A model generated the notes under the pieces. It saw nothing but the letters and a program-made list of their open reading frames with translations, had not been told where the DNA came from and did not search any database. From Streptomyces sp. R21 (GTDB lineage: Bacteria; Actinomycetota; Actinomycetes; Streptomycetales; Streptomycetaceae), in the NCBI RefSeq assembly GCF_041051975.1, contig NZ_CP163435.1, positions 930,001 through 994,000 on the forward strand: a stretch of 64,000 nucleotides of DNA. Direction: 5' to 3'. Both the position numbers and the translations under genes were made by a program. Within the stretch, counting starts at the first letter, position 1, and every line of letters starts with the position of its first letter. This document shows, one piece after another, positions 42,585-51,250 of this stretch.

Positions 42585-43307
42585 TCAGAGGTCCGATGCG
42601 TCGATCCAGCACACCGTCGCCACCAGGTCGGGTGCCCTGGCCGTGGCGTCGGCTGCCAGGAGTGCCCAGTCCCGGCAGTCGGCGACGATCCGGTGCCAGG
42701 ACCACCGGCGGTCGATGTCCCAGTCGATGCCCGGGCCGCCTGCTCCGAAGGCACTGCCGTTCTTGACCTGCCACAGCTGGAAGTAGAGCACCGCCTGATC
42801 GTGCGCGGCGAAGTCCTCGATGACCTCGGCGAGGTGAAACGTCGGCCATGCCGGATCCAGAGGGCCGACGGCAACACGCAGTGCGGCGGCCCGGGGAGGA
42901 ATCACGACCTCGCGGGCCCCGAGCTGCGACAGGGCATCGCGCAGTCCCACCGCTTCGCTGTAGCCGGGTGACTCACCTCGTCGGCGAAAGGCGTCGTAGG
43001 CTCGCTGAATCGCCGGGCCCGCGCGTCGGATCCCCAGGTCCGCCAAGGCTTCGGCCGCCCATTCGCGAACGGTGGCGCTCTCGCTGTCCAGCAGACCGAT
43101 CAGCACGTCCCCCGGCCGCGGGTCCCGCAGCGCGGTGAACACCTCGATGGCGCACAGCTGCCCGAACGGGGCGAAGCGAGGCACCGCCGCGATCAGCTCG
43201 TCCAGCACCTCGGGGCCCAGCGCGGTCAGCGCGTGCTGGGCCTCCTCGGCCACTTCGGTGGATTCCGCGTCCAGTTCGCCGACCAGCCGGGCCATGGTGC
43301 TGTCCAT
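42585..43307 (-). CDS. HEAT-repeat protein
   Basis: A 240-residue protein. Residues 1-115 are a HEAT-like solenoid: EVAEEAQHALTALG, DELIAAVPRFAPFGQL, IEVFTALRDPRPGDVLIGLL and TVREWAAEALADLGIRRAG repeat with the usual helix pairs. The C-terminal half has FQLWQVKNGSAFGAGGPGI and WHRIVADCRDWALL, unrelated to known catalytic motifs. Alternative starts lie upstream; the ATG chosen gives MDSTMARLV. Together with the convergent ankyrin gene it forms a pair of solenoid proteins of unknown function. Confidence 0.72.
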   Translation of the reverse strand: MDSTMARLVGELDAESTEVAEEAQHALTALGPEVLDELIAAVPRFAPFGQLCAIEVFTALRDPRPGDVLIGLLDSESATVREWAAEALADLGIRRAGPAIQRAYDAFRRRGESPGYSEAVGLRDALSQLGAREVVIPPRAAALRVAVGPLDPAWPTFHLAEVIEDFAAHDQAVLYFQLWQVKNGSAFGAGGPGIDWDIDRRWSWHRIVADCRDWALLAADATARAPDLVATVCWIDASDL

Positions 43308-43364
43308 GGGCACGCAGTCTGGCCCGGCGCGGTCCGCCCCGGCCACTCGATATACGAGGCGCCC

Positions 43365-44390
43365 TCAGCGCGCCGACAGACTGGAGCGCCGTACCACCAG
43401 CTCCGGCTGGAGGACGACCCGGCGGTGAGTGTGCGGGGTCGGGGCGGTCTCGGCCTCGGTCTCCTCCAGGAGGAGTTCGGCGGCGAGGGCGCCCATGGTG
43501 ACGGCGGGCTGGCGGACGGACGTGAGGGGGACGGCCGCGGCGGCGGCGAACTCGATGTCGTCGTAGCCGACGATCGCGAGGTCGTCGGGGACGCCGACAC
43601 CCGCCGCGTACATGGCCTGGAGGACACCGAGGGCGAGCAGGTCGTTGGCGCAGAACACGGCGGTGGGGCGGTCGGCGAGGCCGAGGAGACGGGCGCCCGC
43701 GTCGCGGCCCGCGGCGACGTCGAGGCGCTCGGTGGGCAGCTCGCGCAGCCGGTCCGGGCCGAGGCCGGCCTCGGCGAGCGCTTCGAGGGCGCCCGCGCGC
43801 CGGTCCCGGACCTGGTTGAAGCCGGGCGGCCCGCTGACGTACGCGATGGAGCGGTGTCCGGCGTCGACGAGGTGCCGTACGGCGAGCGCACCGCCCGCCA
43901 CGTCGTCGACGGAGACCGAGCACTCGGTGGTGCCCTCGGCGACCCGGTCGACCAGCACGAACGGGATGCCGTGGCGACGGAACGCCTGGATGTTGCGGCC
44001 CGTCGCGTCGGCTGGCGTCAGCAGGACGCCGCGCACCCGCTGCTCGGCGAAGAGCGAGAGGTATTCGGCCTCCTCGCCCGCGCTCTGTCCGCTGTTGCAG
44101 ACCATCACGCCGAGCCCGGCCTCGCGCGCGGCCCGCTCGGCACCGCGCGCGACGTCGACGAAGAAGGGGTTGCCCATGTCGAGGACGAGCAGGCCCATGA
44201 TCCGGCTGCGCCCGGCGCGCAGCTGGCGTGCGGACTCACTGCGGACATAGCCGAGCCGGTCGATCGCGGACAGCACGCGGGCGCGCGTCTCGGAGGCGAC
44301 CGAGTCCGGGCGGTTGATGACGTTCGACACCGTCCCCACGGAGACCCCGGCGGCGCGGGCGACGTCCTTGATACCCACCGACTGAGCCAT
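43365..44390 (-). CDS. LacI-family regulator, probable rhamnose regulator
   Basis: A 341-residue LacI protein. The HTH and hinge are GIKDVARAAGVSVGTVSNVINR at residues 5-26; the periplasmic-binding-like core follows with VLDMGNPFFVDVARGAERAA, FVLVDRVAEG and YDDIEFAAAAAVPLTSVRQP. It lies 80 bases after the BNR gene at the end of the leftward rhamnose operon and may be its last gene. It is the only local candidate to bind the GAAA/TTTC palindromes between the two rhamnose transcription units, so it probably represses import and catabolism until rhamnose or a derivative is bound. Confidence 0.88.
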   Translation of the reverse strand: MAQSVGIKDVARAAGVSVGTVSNVINRPDSVASETRARVLSAIDRLGYVRSESARQLRAGRSRIMGLLVLDMGNPFFVDVARGAERAAREAGLGVMVCNSGQSAGEEAEYLSLFAEQRVRGVLLTPADATGRNIQAFRRHGIPFVLVDRVAEGTTECSVSVDDVAGGALAVRHLVDAGHRSIAYVSGPPGFNQVRDRRAGALEALAEAGLGPDRLRELPTERLDVAAGRDAGARLLGLADRPTAVFCANDLLALGVLQAMYAAGVGVPDDLAIVGYDDIEFAAAAAVPLTSVRQPAVTMGALAAELLLEETEAETAPTPHTHRRVVLQPELVVRRSSLSAR

Positions 44391-44469
44391 CAGGCGAGGA
44401 CCTCCAGGGGAACGAGGGGTGGCGGGCACGCGTTCACATTACCTGCGCACCGGGGTGCGACGGCCCCCG

Positions 44470-45888
44470 TCACGACGGCAGCCGGAAGTCGATGACATGG
44501 AGCGCCGAGGGCGTCGTACCGCTGGACTTCTCCTGGTACATCACCGACAGCACACCGTCCTGGGCGATGCGCGTCTCATCGATCACGACCTCGCCGAAGG
44601 CATTCAGACCGCTGCCGTCGTACAGGAGCTTCCAGTCAGTGTGTCCGGAGGACTTCGAGGCGGCGGCGATGCGGCCGAAGGGCAGGATCGCGTAGGCGTT
44701 GTCGTACTTGTCGAGGACGAGCTTGGTGCGCTGGCTGGAGTTCAGTGCGATGGGGATCTCGGTCTTCTGCCAGGTGCCCGAGGCGTTCTTGCGGAGATGG
44801 AAGGCGCGGCCGTTGACGGTGCGGTCGGTGACGTAGTTCGTGGTGCACTGGCCGAAGCGGCCGGGGACGTAGCTGATGATGGCGTGCGGCAGGCCGGCGG
44901 AGTCGGTGGTCTGGCTCTCCTGGTTCATCAGGGAGTGGTCGGGGTTGAGGGCGTCGACCACGAGCCCGGCGTCGGTGACGGCGACCTTGTCGGAGCCACC
45001 GGTGGTGCCGACGAGGGTGCCCGCATCGTTGTGCCAGGTGCGGCCGCGGTCGGTGGAGTAGACGTAGCCGGTGTCGTGGTTGGTGATGCCGCCGCCGTTG
45101 CACATCACGGCGCCGTTCTGCTCGCGCCAGGTGAAGAAGGAGTGCAGCCGGCCGTTCTTGTCGTAGTCGATGCCGTGCAGGTACATGTTGCGGGCCGTGC
45201 TGGAGCCGTGCTCGCTGGTGTACGTGCCGGTGGAGCTGGACCACTCGCCGAGCGCGGTCCACGTCGAACCGTCGTACTCGGCAAGGGCGTTGCGCCCGTT
45301 GCCGGAGATCGCCACCCGGTAGCTGAGCTGGAGCTTGCCCTCGGGTGTCGAGACGAACTGCGGGTAGGTGAACTGCGAGGTGAGGGCGAGGCCGTCGAGC
45401 GATGTCTGTACGGCGCCGAAGACCGAGGAGGTCCACGCCGGGGCGTTGTCCAGGAGTCCGGCGACCGACTTCACGTAGAAGAAGCCGTCGCTGTGGGAGT
45501 CCATGTTGAGATGCAGGCGCCCGTCTGTCTTGGACACGCCCATGGAGATGACGTTGTGGGAGTCGTCGCTCTTGAGCTGGTGGGCGAGGGTGACCTTCGA
45601 CCAGCTGGTGGCGCCGACGGCCCGGCGGGCGACGACAGCGCTGCGGTCGGTGGTGTACCAGGCCGCGTACTGGTAGCCCTTGTAGGTCAACAGGCCGTTC
45701 TTCTGGAACGAGTTGTTGTTGACCAGCCCGTCGTAGGACACGAAGAACAGGGCCTGGCTGTCGAGGGTCGTGCTGCCGGACTGGGTGACCGAGGGGCCGG
45801 GGTCGGCGGCCCGTGCGGTACCGGCGGCGAAGGCGGGGGTCGCCGCGGCTCCGGCGAGGGCGCCGGCCAGCAGGGTGCGTCGTCTCAT
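44470..45888 (-). CDS. Tat-exported BNR-4 propeller protein, possible rhamnose-releasing lyase
   Basis: A 472-residue protein with a twin-arginine-like signal (MRRRTLLAGALAGAAATPAF). The mature part is a seven-bladed BNR-type propeller: YKGYQYAAWYTTDRSAVVAR, SQFTYPQFVSTPEGKLQLSY, YSTDRGRTWHNDAGT and HAIISYVPGRFGQC mark conserved blades. BNR-4 proteins include the PL24, PL25 and PL27 lyases and GH145, acting on ulvan or on rhamnose-glucuronate ends of arabinogalactan. Its place in the rhamnose import operon suggests that it frees rhamnose outside the cell. The exact linkage is inference. GGAG precedes the ATG. Confidence 0.75.
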   Translation of the reverse strand: MRRRTLLAGALAGAAATPAFAAGTARAADPGPSVTQSGSTTLDSQALFFVSYDGLVNNNSFQKNGLLTYKGYQYAAWYTTDRSAVVARRAVGATSWSKVTLAHQLKSDDSHNVISMGVSKTDGRLHLNMDSHSDGFFYVKSVAGLLDNAPAWTSSVFGAVQTSLDGLALTSQFTYPQFVSTPEGKLQLSYRVAISGNGRNALAEYDGSTWTALGEWSSSTGTYTSEHGSSTARNMYLHGIDYDKNGRLHSFFTWREQNGAVMCNGGGITNHDTGYVYSTDRGRTWHNDAGTLVGTTGGSDKVAVTDAGLVVDALNPDHSLMNQESQTTDSAGLPHAIISYVPGRFGQCTTNYVTDRTVNGRAFHLRKNASGTWQKTEIPIALNSSQRTKLVLDKYDNAYAILPFGRIAAASKSSGHTDWKLLYDGSGLNAFGEVVIDETRIAQDGVLSVMYQEKSSGTTPSALHVIDFRLPS

Positions 45889-45916
45889 CTCGGGGACTCC
45901 GTTGTCGTGCGGGGAC

Positions 45917-45952
45917 AGGGGACGAGCAGGGGTCAGGGGACGAGCAGGGGTC
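45917..45952 (-). repeat. 18-base tandem repeat
   Basis: AGGGGACGAGCAGGGGTC is repeated exactly twice (45917-45934 and 45935-45952) between the BNR gene and the mutarotase stop. The second copy runs into the mutarotase stop codon. It lengthens the intergenic gap; no function is evident. Confidence 0.85.
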
Positions 45953-46271
45953 AGACGAGGTGGAACACTTCGGTGAGCGGTTTCATCGCCTCGTCGGGGC
46001 GGGCCCCGTCGAGGGATTCGAAGAACGGGGACATCTCCGCCTGCCAACGGGCGTTGACCTCGGTGGCTTCCATTCCGGCGATGGCGGCGGCGAAGTCCTC
46101 GGTCTCCAGATAGCCGACGAGCAGGCCGTCGTCTCTCAGGAAGAGGGAGTAGTTGTGCCAGCCGGTGGCCGAGAGAGCTTCGAGCATCTCCGGCCACACG
46201 GCCGCGTGGCGTTCGCGGTACTCGGCGATCCGGTCCTCGCGGACCTTGAGGAGGAAACAGACGCGCTGCAT
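45951..46271 (-). CDS. rhaM: L-rhamnose mutarotase
   Basis: A 106-residue cytoplasmic protein of the RhaM/RhaU family. It begins MQRVCFLLKVREDRIAEYRERH and contains VWPEMLEALSATGWHNYSLF, GYLETEDF and EVNARWQAEMSPFF, the blocks of L-rhamnose mutarotase. It interconverts alpha- and beta-L-rhamnopyranose so the isomerase receives the right anomer. It lies 17 bases after the binding-protein gene and is co-transcribed with the importer. Identification is strong because of both motif match and context. Confidence 0.95.
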   Translation of the reverse strand: MQRVCFLLKVREDRIAEYRERHAAVWPEMLEALSATGWHNYSLFLRDDGLLVGYLETEDFAAAIAGMEATEVNARWQAEMSPFFESLDGARPDEAMKPLTEVFHLV

Positions 46272-46288
46272 GAAGTACCGCTCCTGGC

Positions 46289-47371
46289 TCAGAAGTTGAA
46301 CTGGTCGATGTTCTTCGCGGTGAACACGGTCGGCTTGCCGAGGCTGATCACGCCGTCCTTGCCGATGGTGTACGAGCCCATGTCACCGGCCTTGAAGGTC
46401 TCGCCCTCCTGGCCGGTGATCTGCCCGGAGGACAGTGCGACGGCCGTGCGCGCGGCCAGTTCGCCGAGCTTCGCCGGGTCCCACAGCTCGAAGCCCTCGA
46501 CGGTGCCGTTCTTGACGTACTTGCGCATGTCGTTGGGGGTGCCGAGGCCGGTCAGCTTGACCTTGCCCTTGTACTTGGAGCCGGACAGGTACTGCGCGGC
46601 GGCCTTGATGCCGACGGTGGTCGGGGAGATGATGCCGGCGAGCTTGGGGTGCTCCTGGAGGAGGCCCTGGGTCTGCTGGAAGGACTGCTGGGCGTCGTCG
46701 TTGCCGTACGCGACCTTCACCAGCTTGATGTTCTTGTACTTCGGGTCCGTCAGCTCCTTCTTCATGAAGTCGATCCAGACGTTCTGGTTCGTCGCGGTCT
46801 GCGCGGCGGACAGGATCGCGATCTCGCCCTTGTAGTTGATCTGCTCGGCGAGCAGCTGGACCTCGGTGCGGCCGAGGTCCTCGGCGCTGGCCTGCGAGAC
46901 GAAGGCGTTGCGGCAGTCGGTCTTGGTGTCGGAGTCGTACGTGACGACCTTGATCTTGTTCTTCATGGCCTGCTTGAGGGCGGTGCACAGGGCGCCCGGG
47001 TCCTGCGCTGAGACGGCCATCGCGTCTACCTGCTGCTGGGTGAGGGTGTTGACGTAGCTCACCTGGCCGGAGGTGTCGGTGGCGCTGCTCGGGCCGACCT
47101 CCTTGTACTTGGAGCCCAGCTCCGTCAGCGCCTTCTCGCCGCCCTTGTCGGCGGAGGTGAAGTACGGGTTGTTGACCTGCTTGGGCAGGAAGCCGACGGT
47201 CAGGCCCTTCTTGGTGGCCGCGTTCGGATCGGCCTTGCCGGCGCTGGCTGCGGAGCCGGTGTCGTCCTTGACGTCGTTCTTGGTGGTGCCGCCGCACGCG
47301 GTGGCGGCCAGGGCGAGGGAGGTGACGGCGGCGAGGGCCGCACAGGTACGGCGGATCGACGACTTGCGCAT
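46289..47371 (-). CDS. rhaS: Rhamnose ABC transporter substrate-binding protein
   Basis: A 360-residue lipoprotein (lipobox ATAC, Cys at residue 26) of the Peripla_BP_4 type. It shows TVGFLPKQVNNPYFTSADKGGE, MAVSAQDPGALCTALKQAM and TYDSDTKTDCRNAFVSQAS, as in RhaS-type rhamnose-binding proteins. Anchored outside the membrane, it should capture L-rhamnose for the two permeases and the double-cassette ATPase encoded upstream. The assignment to rhamnose rests on family pattern and on the mutarotase and catabolic genes around it. Confidence 0.93.
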   Translation of the reverse strand: MRKSSIRRTCAALAAVTSLALAATACGGTTKNDVKDDTGSAASAGKADPNAATKKGLTVGFLPKQVNNPYFTSADKGGEKALTELGSKYKEVGPSSATDTSGQVSYVNTLTQQQVDAMAVSAQDPGALCTALKQAMKNKIKVVTYDSDTKTDCRNAFVSQASAEDLGRTEVQLLAEQINYKGEIAILSAAQTATNQNVWIDFMKKELTDPKYKNIKLVKVAYGNDDAQQSFQQTQGLLQEHPKLAGIISPTTVGIKAAAQYLSGSKYKGKVKLTGLGTPNDMRKYVKNGTVEGFELWDPAKLGELAARTAVALSSGQITGQEGETFKAGDMGSYTIGKDGVISLGKPTVFTAKNIDQFNF

Positions 47372-47405
47372 GATGGTGATCCTTTACGAGGGTGAGCGGA
47401 GGTGG

Positions 47406-48428
47406 TTACGAGGTCGGAGTGGGCGCCTTTGACACGGGTGGCACGGGCGCCGCGGCGGCTCTGCGGCCCGCCCTCGCGACGGCGATCTGGCGCGCGACCC
47501 GGGGGCCGAGCACCGACAGCACGAGCAGGACGCCGGTGACGACGATCTGCGACTGGGCGGAGACGTCCTTCAGGCTCATCACGTTCTGCAACGCGCCGAG
47601 CAGGAAGACTCCCGCGATCGCGCCGCCGAGCGTGCCCTTGCCGCCGTCGAAGTCGATGCCGCCGAGCAACACGGCCGCCACGACGGAGAGTTCGAGCCCG
47701 GTGGCGTTGTCGTAGCGGGCGCTGGCGTAGTGCAGTGCCCAGAAGATGCCGGTGAGCGAGGCCATGAACCCGGTCGCCACGAACAGCAGCAGCTTGTGCC
47801 GCTTCACACGGATGCCGGCGAACCGGGCTGCTTCCTCGCTGGCGCCGATCGCGAAGAGCGAACGGCCGAACGGGGTGGCGTGCAGCACGACCACGCCGAT
47901 GGCGAGCAGCACGAGGAAGGGCAGGAAGGCCTGCGGGAGGAAGGTGTCCCCGAGACGTCCGGACGCGAAGTCCAGGTACTGGGTGGGGAAGTCGGTCACC
48001 GCGTCCGAGCCGAGCACGATCTGTGCGATGCCCCGGTAGGCGGCGAGAGTGCCGATGGTGACGGCGAGGGAGGGCAGTCCGAGCCGGGTCACCAGCAGGC
48101 CGTTGACCAGCCCGCAGACGACTCCGAGGAGCAGGCAGACCGGGATGATCGTCTCGATCGTCATGCCCTGGTTCCACAGGGCGCCCATCACGGAGCCGGA
48201 CAGCCCGGCCGTGGAGGCCACCGACAGGTCGATCTCACCGGCGACGACCAGCAGGGTCATCGGCAGCGCGATCAGCGCGATCGGCAGGGTGTTGCCGAGG
48301 AGGAAGGACAGGTTGAGGGCGTTGCCGAAGCCGTCGACGAATCCGAACGACATCAGCAGCACGACGAGGAGGAGGGCGCCGACGACCGTGTCCCAGCGGA
48401 TGGCCCGCGTCCAGTTGGAGTCAGCCAT
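47406..48428 (-). CDS. Rhamnose ABC transporter permease
   Basis: A 340-residue RbsC-like permease with eight to ten membrane segments. LPMTLLVVAGEIDLSVASTAG carries the EIDLS motif typical of CUT2 sugar permeases, and GIDFDGGKGTLGGAIAGVFLLG is the conserved C-terminal block. It overlaps the preceding permease by eight bases. It pairs with that permease as the RhaP/RhaQ heterodimer; which protein corresponds to which name is not certain. Confidence 0.9.
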   Translation of the reverse strand: MADSNWTRAIRWDTVVGALLLVVLLMSFGFVDGFGNALNLSFLLGNTLPIALIALPMTLLVVAGEIDLSVASTAGLSGSVMGALWNQGMTIETIIPVCLLLGVVCGLVNGLLVTRLGLPSLAVTIGTLAAYRGIAQIVLGSDAVTDFPTQYLDFASGRLGDTFLPQAFLPFLVLLAIGVVVLHATPFGRSLFAIGASEEAARFAGIRVKRHKLLLFVATGFMASLTGIFWALHYASARYDNATGLELSVVAAVLLGGIDFDGGKGTLGGAIAGVFLLGALQNVMSLKDVSAQSQIVVTGVLLVLSVLGPRVARQIAVARAGRRAAAAPVPPVSKAPTPTS

Positions 48429-49461
48429 GACGGGCGTTCCTCTTCTTCAGAGCGGTCGCCACACGCAGGGCGACGATCCGGTCGACCGCGATGGCGAGGA
48501 TGAGCAGGGTGCCGTTGATGGCGAGCACCCAGACGGAACTGACGCCGAGGGCGGGCAGCACGCTGTTGATGGAGGTCAGCAGGAGGGCGCCGAGGGCCGC
48601 GCCGTAGACGCTGCCGGAGCCGCCGGTGAAGACGACGCCGCCGACGACGACCGCGCTGACGACGGTGAGTTCGTAGCCGTTGCCGGTGCCGGAGTCGACG
48701 TTGCCGAACCGGGCCAGGTACATGGCGCCCGCGAGGCCGGCCAGGCCGCCGCAGAAGGTGTACGCGGCCAGGATCCGCTTGCGCACCGGGATGCCGGCGA
48801 GCCGCGCGGCCTCGGGGTTGGAGCCGAGTGCGTACAGCTCCCTGCCGCTGCCGAAGTGCTTGAGGTAGTACGCGGTGGCGATCAGCACGGCCAGCGCGAT
48901 GAGCGCCAGCCACGGCACCGCCGAGATGCCGCCGGAGCCGAAGTTGATGAATCCGTCCGGGAGGTTGGCCGCGGTGATCTGCCGTGAGCCGACCCAGATG
49001 GAGTCGATGCCCCGGATGATGTAGAGGGTGCCGAGGGTGACGACGAGCGCGGGCACCTGGCCGAGGCTGACGAGCAGGCCGTTGACCAGTCCGCAGCCGA
49101 TGCCGAGCAGCACCGCCAGGAAGATGGCGACGACAGGGTTGCCGCCGCCCTGGAGATACGTACCGGCGGCGAAGGCGCTGATGCCGAGCGTCGAGCCGAC
49201 CGACAGGTCGACGTTGCGGGTGATGACGACCAGCGACTGGCCGGTGGCGACGAGCACCAGGATGGTCGCGTTGAGGAGCAGGTCCTTGATGCCCTGCTCG
49301 GAGAGGAACTCGCTGTTGCCGGCCTGCGTGATGCCGATCATCACCAGGAAGACGACCAGGATGGCGAGTTCGCGCATCTTGAAGACGCGGTCGACCAGCC
49401 GGGTGCCGCTGGACTTGGGCGCTTCGGCGGCGGGGGCGGGGTTGGGAGCGGTCACCGTCAT
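48421..49461 (-). CDS. Rhamnose ABC transporter permease
   Basis: A 346-residue CUT2-type permease with the motif [18 protein letters not shown] and the C-terminal [20 protein letters not shown]. The N terminus is cytoplasmic (MTVTAPNP to RVFKMREL). Its start overlaps the ATPase stop by four bases (ATGA) and its end overlaps the next permease, so the importer subunits are translated as a coupled series. An in-frame upstream extension of 89 residues is Arg-rich and lies inside the ATPase gene, so it is rejected. Confidence 0.9.
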   Translation of the reverse strand: MTVTAPNPAPAAEAPKSSGTRLVDRVFKMRELAILVVFLVMIGITQAGNSEFLSEQGIKDLLLNATILVLVATGQSLVVITRNVDLSVGSTLGISAFAAGTYLQGGGNPVVAIFLAVLLGIGCGLVNGLLVSLGQVPALVVTLGTLYIIRGIDSIWVGSRQITAANLPDGFINFGSGGISAVPWLALIALAVLIATAYYLKHFGSGRELYALGSNPEAARLAGIPVRKRILAAYTFCGGLAGLAGAMYLARFGNVDSGTGNGYELTVVSAVVVGGVVFTGGSGSVYGAALGALLLTSINSVLPALGVSSVWVLAINGTLLILAIAVDRIVALRVATALKKRNARHG

Positions 49462-50975
49462 GCGGCGGCCCTCCCGGTGGCTGCGGCCATCACGGATTCC
49501 TCGGTGGCTTCGGAACGCGGGATCTCGGCGGCCAGGCGGCCCTCGTGCATCACCAGCACACGGTCGGCCATGCCGAGGATCTCGGGCAGGTCGGAGGAGA
49601 TCATCAGGACGGCCACTCCGTCGGCGGCCAACTCGCTGAGCAGCCGGTGCACTTCGGCCTTGGTGCCGACGTCGATGCCACGGGTCGGCTCGTCGACGAT
49701 GAGCACTTTGGGGCCGGTGGCCAGCCACTTGGCGAGGACGACCTTCTGCTGGTTGCCGCCGGACAGGGTGGCGACGGCGTCGGCGATCCGGGCGTACTTG
49801 ACCTGGAGCTTGACGGCCCAGTCGAGGGAGCGGCTGCGTTCGGCACCGCGGTCGACGAGACCGGCCTTCACGGTCGTTCGCAGGCCGGTCAGCCCGATGT
49901 TGCGCTCGATGGACATGTCCATCACCAGGCCCTGGGCGCGCCGGTCCTCGGGGACCAGGGCCAGTCCGGCGGCCATCGCGGTGGAGGGAGCGCCGTTCGT
50001 CAGGGTCTTACCGTCCAGCTCGACCTCGCCGGCGTCCCACCGGTCGATGCCGAAGACCGCGCGGGCGACCTCGGTGCGTCCGGCGCCGACGAGTCCGGCA
50101 AGGCCGACGATCTCGCCACGCCGGACGTCGAAGGACACGTCGGTGAAGACGCCCTCGCGGGTCAGGCGACGCACACTGAGCGCCACCTCGCCGGCCTCCA
50201 CCTCCTGCTTCGGGTACAGCTCGTCGAGGTCACGGCCGACCATCCGTCGTACGAGATCGTCCTCGGTCATGCCCTCCAGCGGCTCGCTGGAGATGAGGGC
50301 GCCGTCGCGCAGCGTGGTGACCGTCTGGCAGATCTGGAAGATCTCCTCCAGACGGTGCGAGATGAACAGCACCGCCGAGCCCTGCTCGCGCAGCGTGCGG
50401 ACGACGCCGAAGAGGCGGGCGACCTCGCTGCCGGTCAGGGCCGCGGTCGGCTCGTCCATGATCAGGACGCGTGCGTCGAAGGAGAGCGCCTTGGCGATCT
50501 CGACGATCTGCTGGTCGGCGATGGACAGGCCGCGGGCCGGGCGGTCGGGGTCGAGCTCGACGCCGAGCCGGCGCATCAGGGCGAGGGTGGCGGTGTGGGT
50601 GGCCTTGTGGTCGATCCGGCCGAGGGCGCGCCGGGGCTGGCGGCCCATGAAGATGTTTTCGGCGATCGAAAGATCGGGGAAGAGCGTGGGCTCCTGGTAG
50701 ATCACGGCGATGCCCGCGTCGCGGGCGTCGGCGGGTCCGTGGAAGACGGTCGGCTCGCCGTCGAGCAGCAGCCGGCCGGCGTCCGGTCGGTGCACCCCGG
50801 CGAGCGTCTTGATGAGGGTCGACTTGCCTGCGCCGTTCTCACCGGCGATGGCGTGCACCTCGCCGGGAAACAGCTCCAGGGACACGTCCCGAAGGGCGCG
50901 CACGGCGCCGAAGGACTTCGAAATGTCCTGGAGCGCCAGCACAGGTGCCGGACCCGTATCGGACGGGTGGGTCAT
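49458..50975 (-). CDS. Rhamnose ABC transporter ATP-binding protein, two cassettes
   Basis: A 505-residue RbsA/RhaT-type ATPase with two ABC cassettes. The first has Walker [10 protein letters not shown], signature [10 protein letters not shown] and Walker [12 protein letters not shown]; the second has a degenerate Walker A (GLVGAGRTE) and the strong signature LSGGNQQKV with [11 protein letters not shown]. Such a functional/degenerate pair is usual for CUT2 importers. It is the first gene of the leftward operon, 276 bases from the divergent isomerase gene, and its promoter is flanked by two palindromes. Confidence 0.93.
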   Translation of the reverse strand: MTHPSDTGPAPVLALQDISKSFGAVRALRDVSLELFPGEVHAIAGENGAGKSTLIKTLAGVHRPDAGRLLLDGEPTVFHGPADARDAGIAVIYQEPTLFPDLSIAENIFMGRQPRRALGRIDHKATHTATLALMRRLGVELDPDRPARGLSIADQQIVEIAKALSFDARVLIMDEPTAALTGSEVARLFGVVRTLREQGSAVLFISHRLEEIFQICQTVTTLRDGALISSEPLEGMTEDDLVRRMVGRDLDELYPKQEVEAGEVALSVRRLTREGVFTDVSFDVRRGEIVGLAGLVGAGRTEVARAVFGIDRWDAGEVELDGKTLTNGAPSTAMAAGLALVPEDRRAQGLVMDMSIERNIGLTGLRTTVKAGLVDRGAERSRSLDWAVKLQVKYARIADAVATLSGGNQQKVVLAKWLATGPKVLIVDEPTRGIDVGTKAEVHRLLSELAADGVAVLMISSDLPEILGMADRVLVMHEGRLAAEIPRSEATEESVMAAATGRAAA

Positions 50976-51020
50976 TGGGGGCTCCTCGACGACACCGGCG
51001 GGAGAACCGTCACAGCGTCG

Positions 51021-51032
51021 TGAAAGGTTTCA
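51021..51032. promoter_or_regulatory. LacI-type operator, leftward side
   Basis: TGAAA-GG-TTTCA is a perfect dyad just downstream of the predicted start of the leftward rhamnose transcript. It shares the GAAA/TTTC arms with the other palindromes in this interval. Confidence 0.55.
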
Positions 51033-51046
51033 ACTGGGTTGCCGGG

Positions 51047-51076
51047 ACGTTAGGCACCACAGCAAGGCCGCGTCAA
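51047..51076 (-). promoter_or_regulatory. Promoter of the rhamnose import operon
   Basis: On the minus strand TTGACG (51076-51071) and TAACGT (51052-51047) with an 18-base spacer predict a start near 51040 and a leader of about 65 bases before the ATPase gene. Confidence 0.55.
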
Positions 51077-51087
51077 TGGGTTACGTC

Positions 51088-51101
51088 TCGAAATTTTTCG
51101 A
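51088..51101. promoter_or_regulatory. Central GAAA/TTTC palindrome
   Basis: TCGAAA-TT-TTTCGA is a perfect 14-base dyad between the two divergent rhamnose promoters, upstream of both -35 elements. A shared LacI site or an activator site is possible. Confidence 0.5.
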
Positions 51102-51150
51102 TAGCCAAAGGTCACGACCGAGTCACGGGACACAGCTTGCCCCGCAGGGG

Positions 51151-51179
51151 TTGACAGCCCTCCGGACGGCTCATAGCTT
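51151..51179 (+). promoter_or_regulatory. Promoter of rhaI
   Basis: TTGACA (51151-51156) and TAGCTT (51174-51179), 17-base spacer, predict a start near 51186. The consensus -35 suggests a strong promoter held in check by the operator at +1. Confidence 0.7.
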
Positions 51180-51184
51180 CCCTT

Positions 51185-51200
51185 TCTGAATCGTTTCAGA
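51185..51200. promoter_or_regulatory. LacI-type operator at rhaI start
   Basis: TCTGAATC-GTTTCAGA, one mismatch in eight-base arms, centred on a CG step as LacI-family operators usually are. It covers the predicted transcription start of the isomerase gene. Confidence 0.65.
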
Positions 51201-51250
51201 CCTGCCTTCAATCCCCCGTCTTTCAGACCCGACGTCACAGGAGCCTCGAA

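Noticed and set aside
45917..45952. Tandem repeat as a CRISPR or transposon end
   Set aside because: Only two adjacent copies without spacers, target duplication or transposase.
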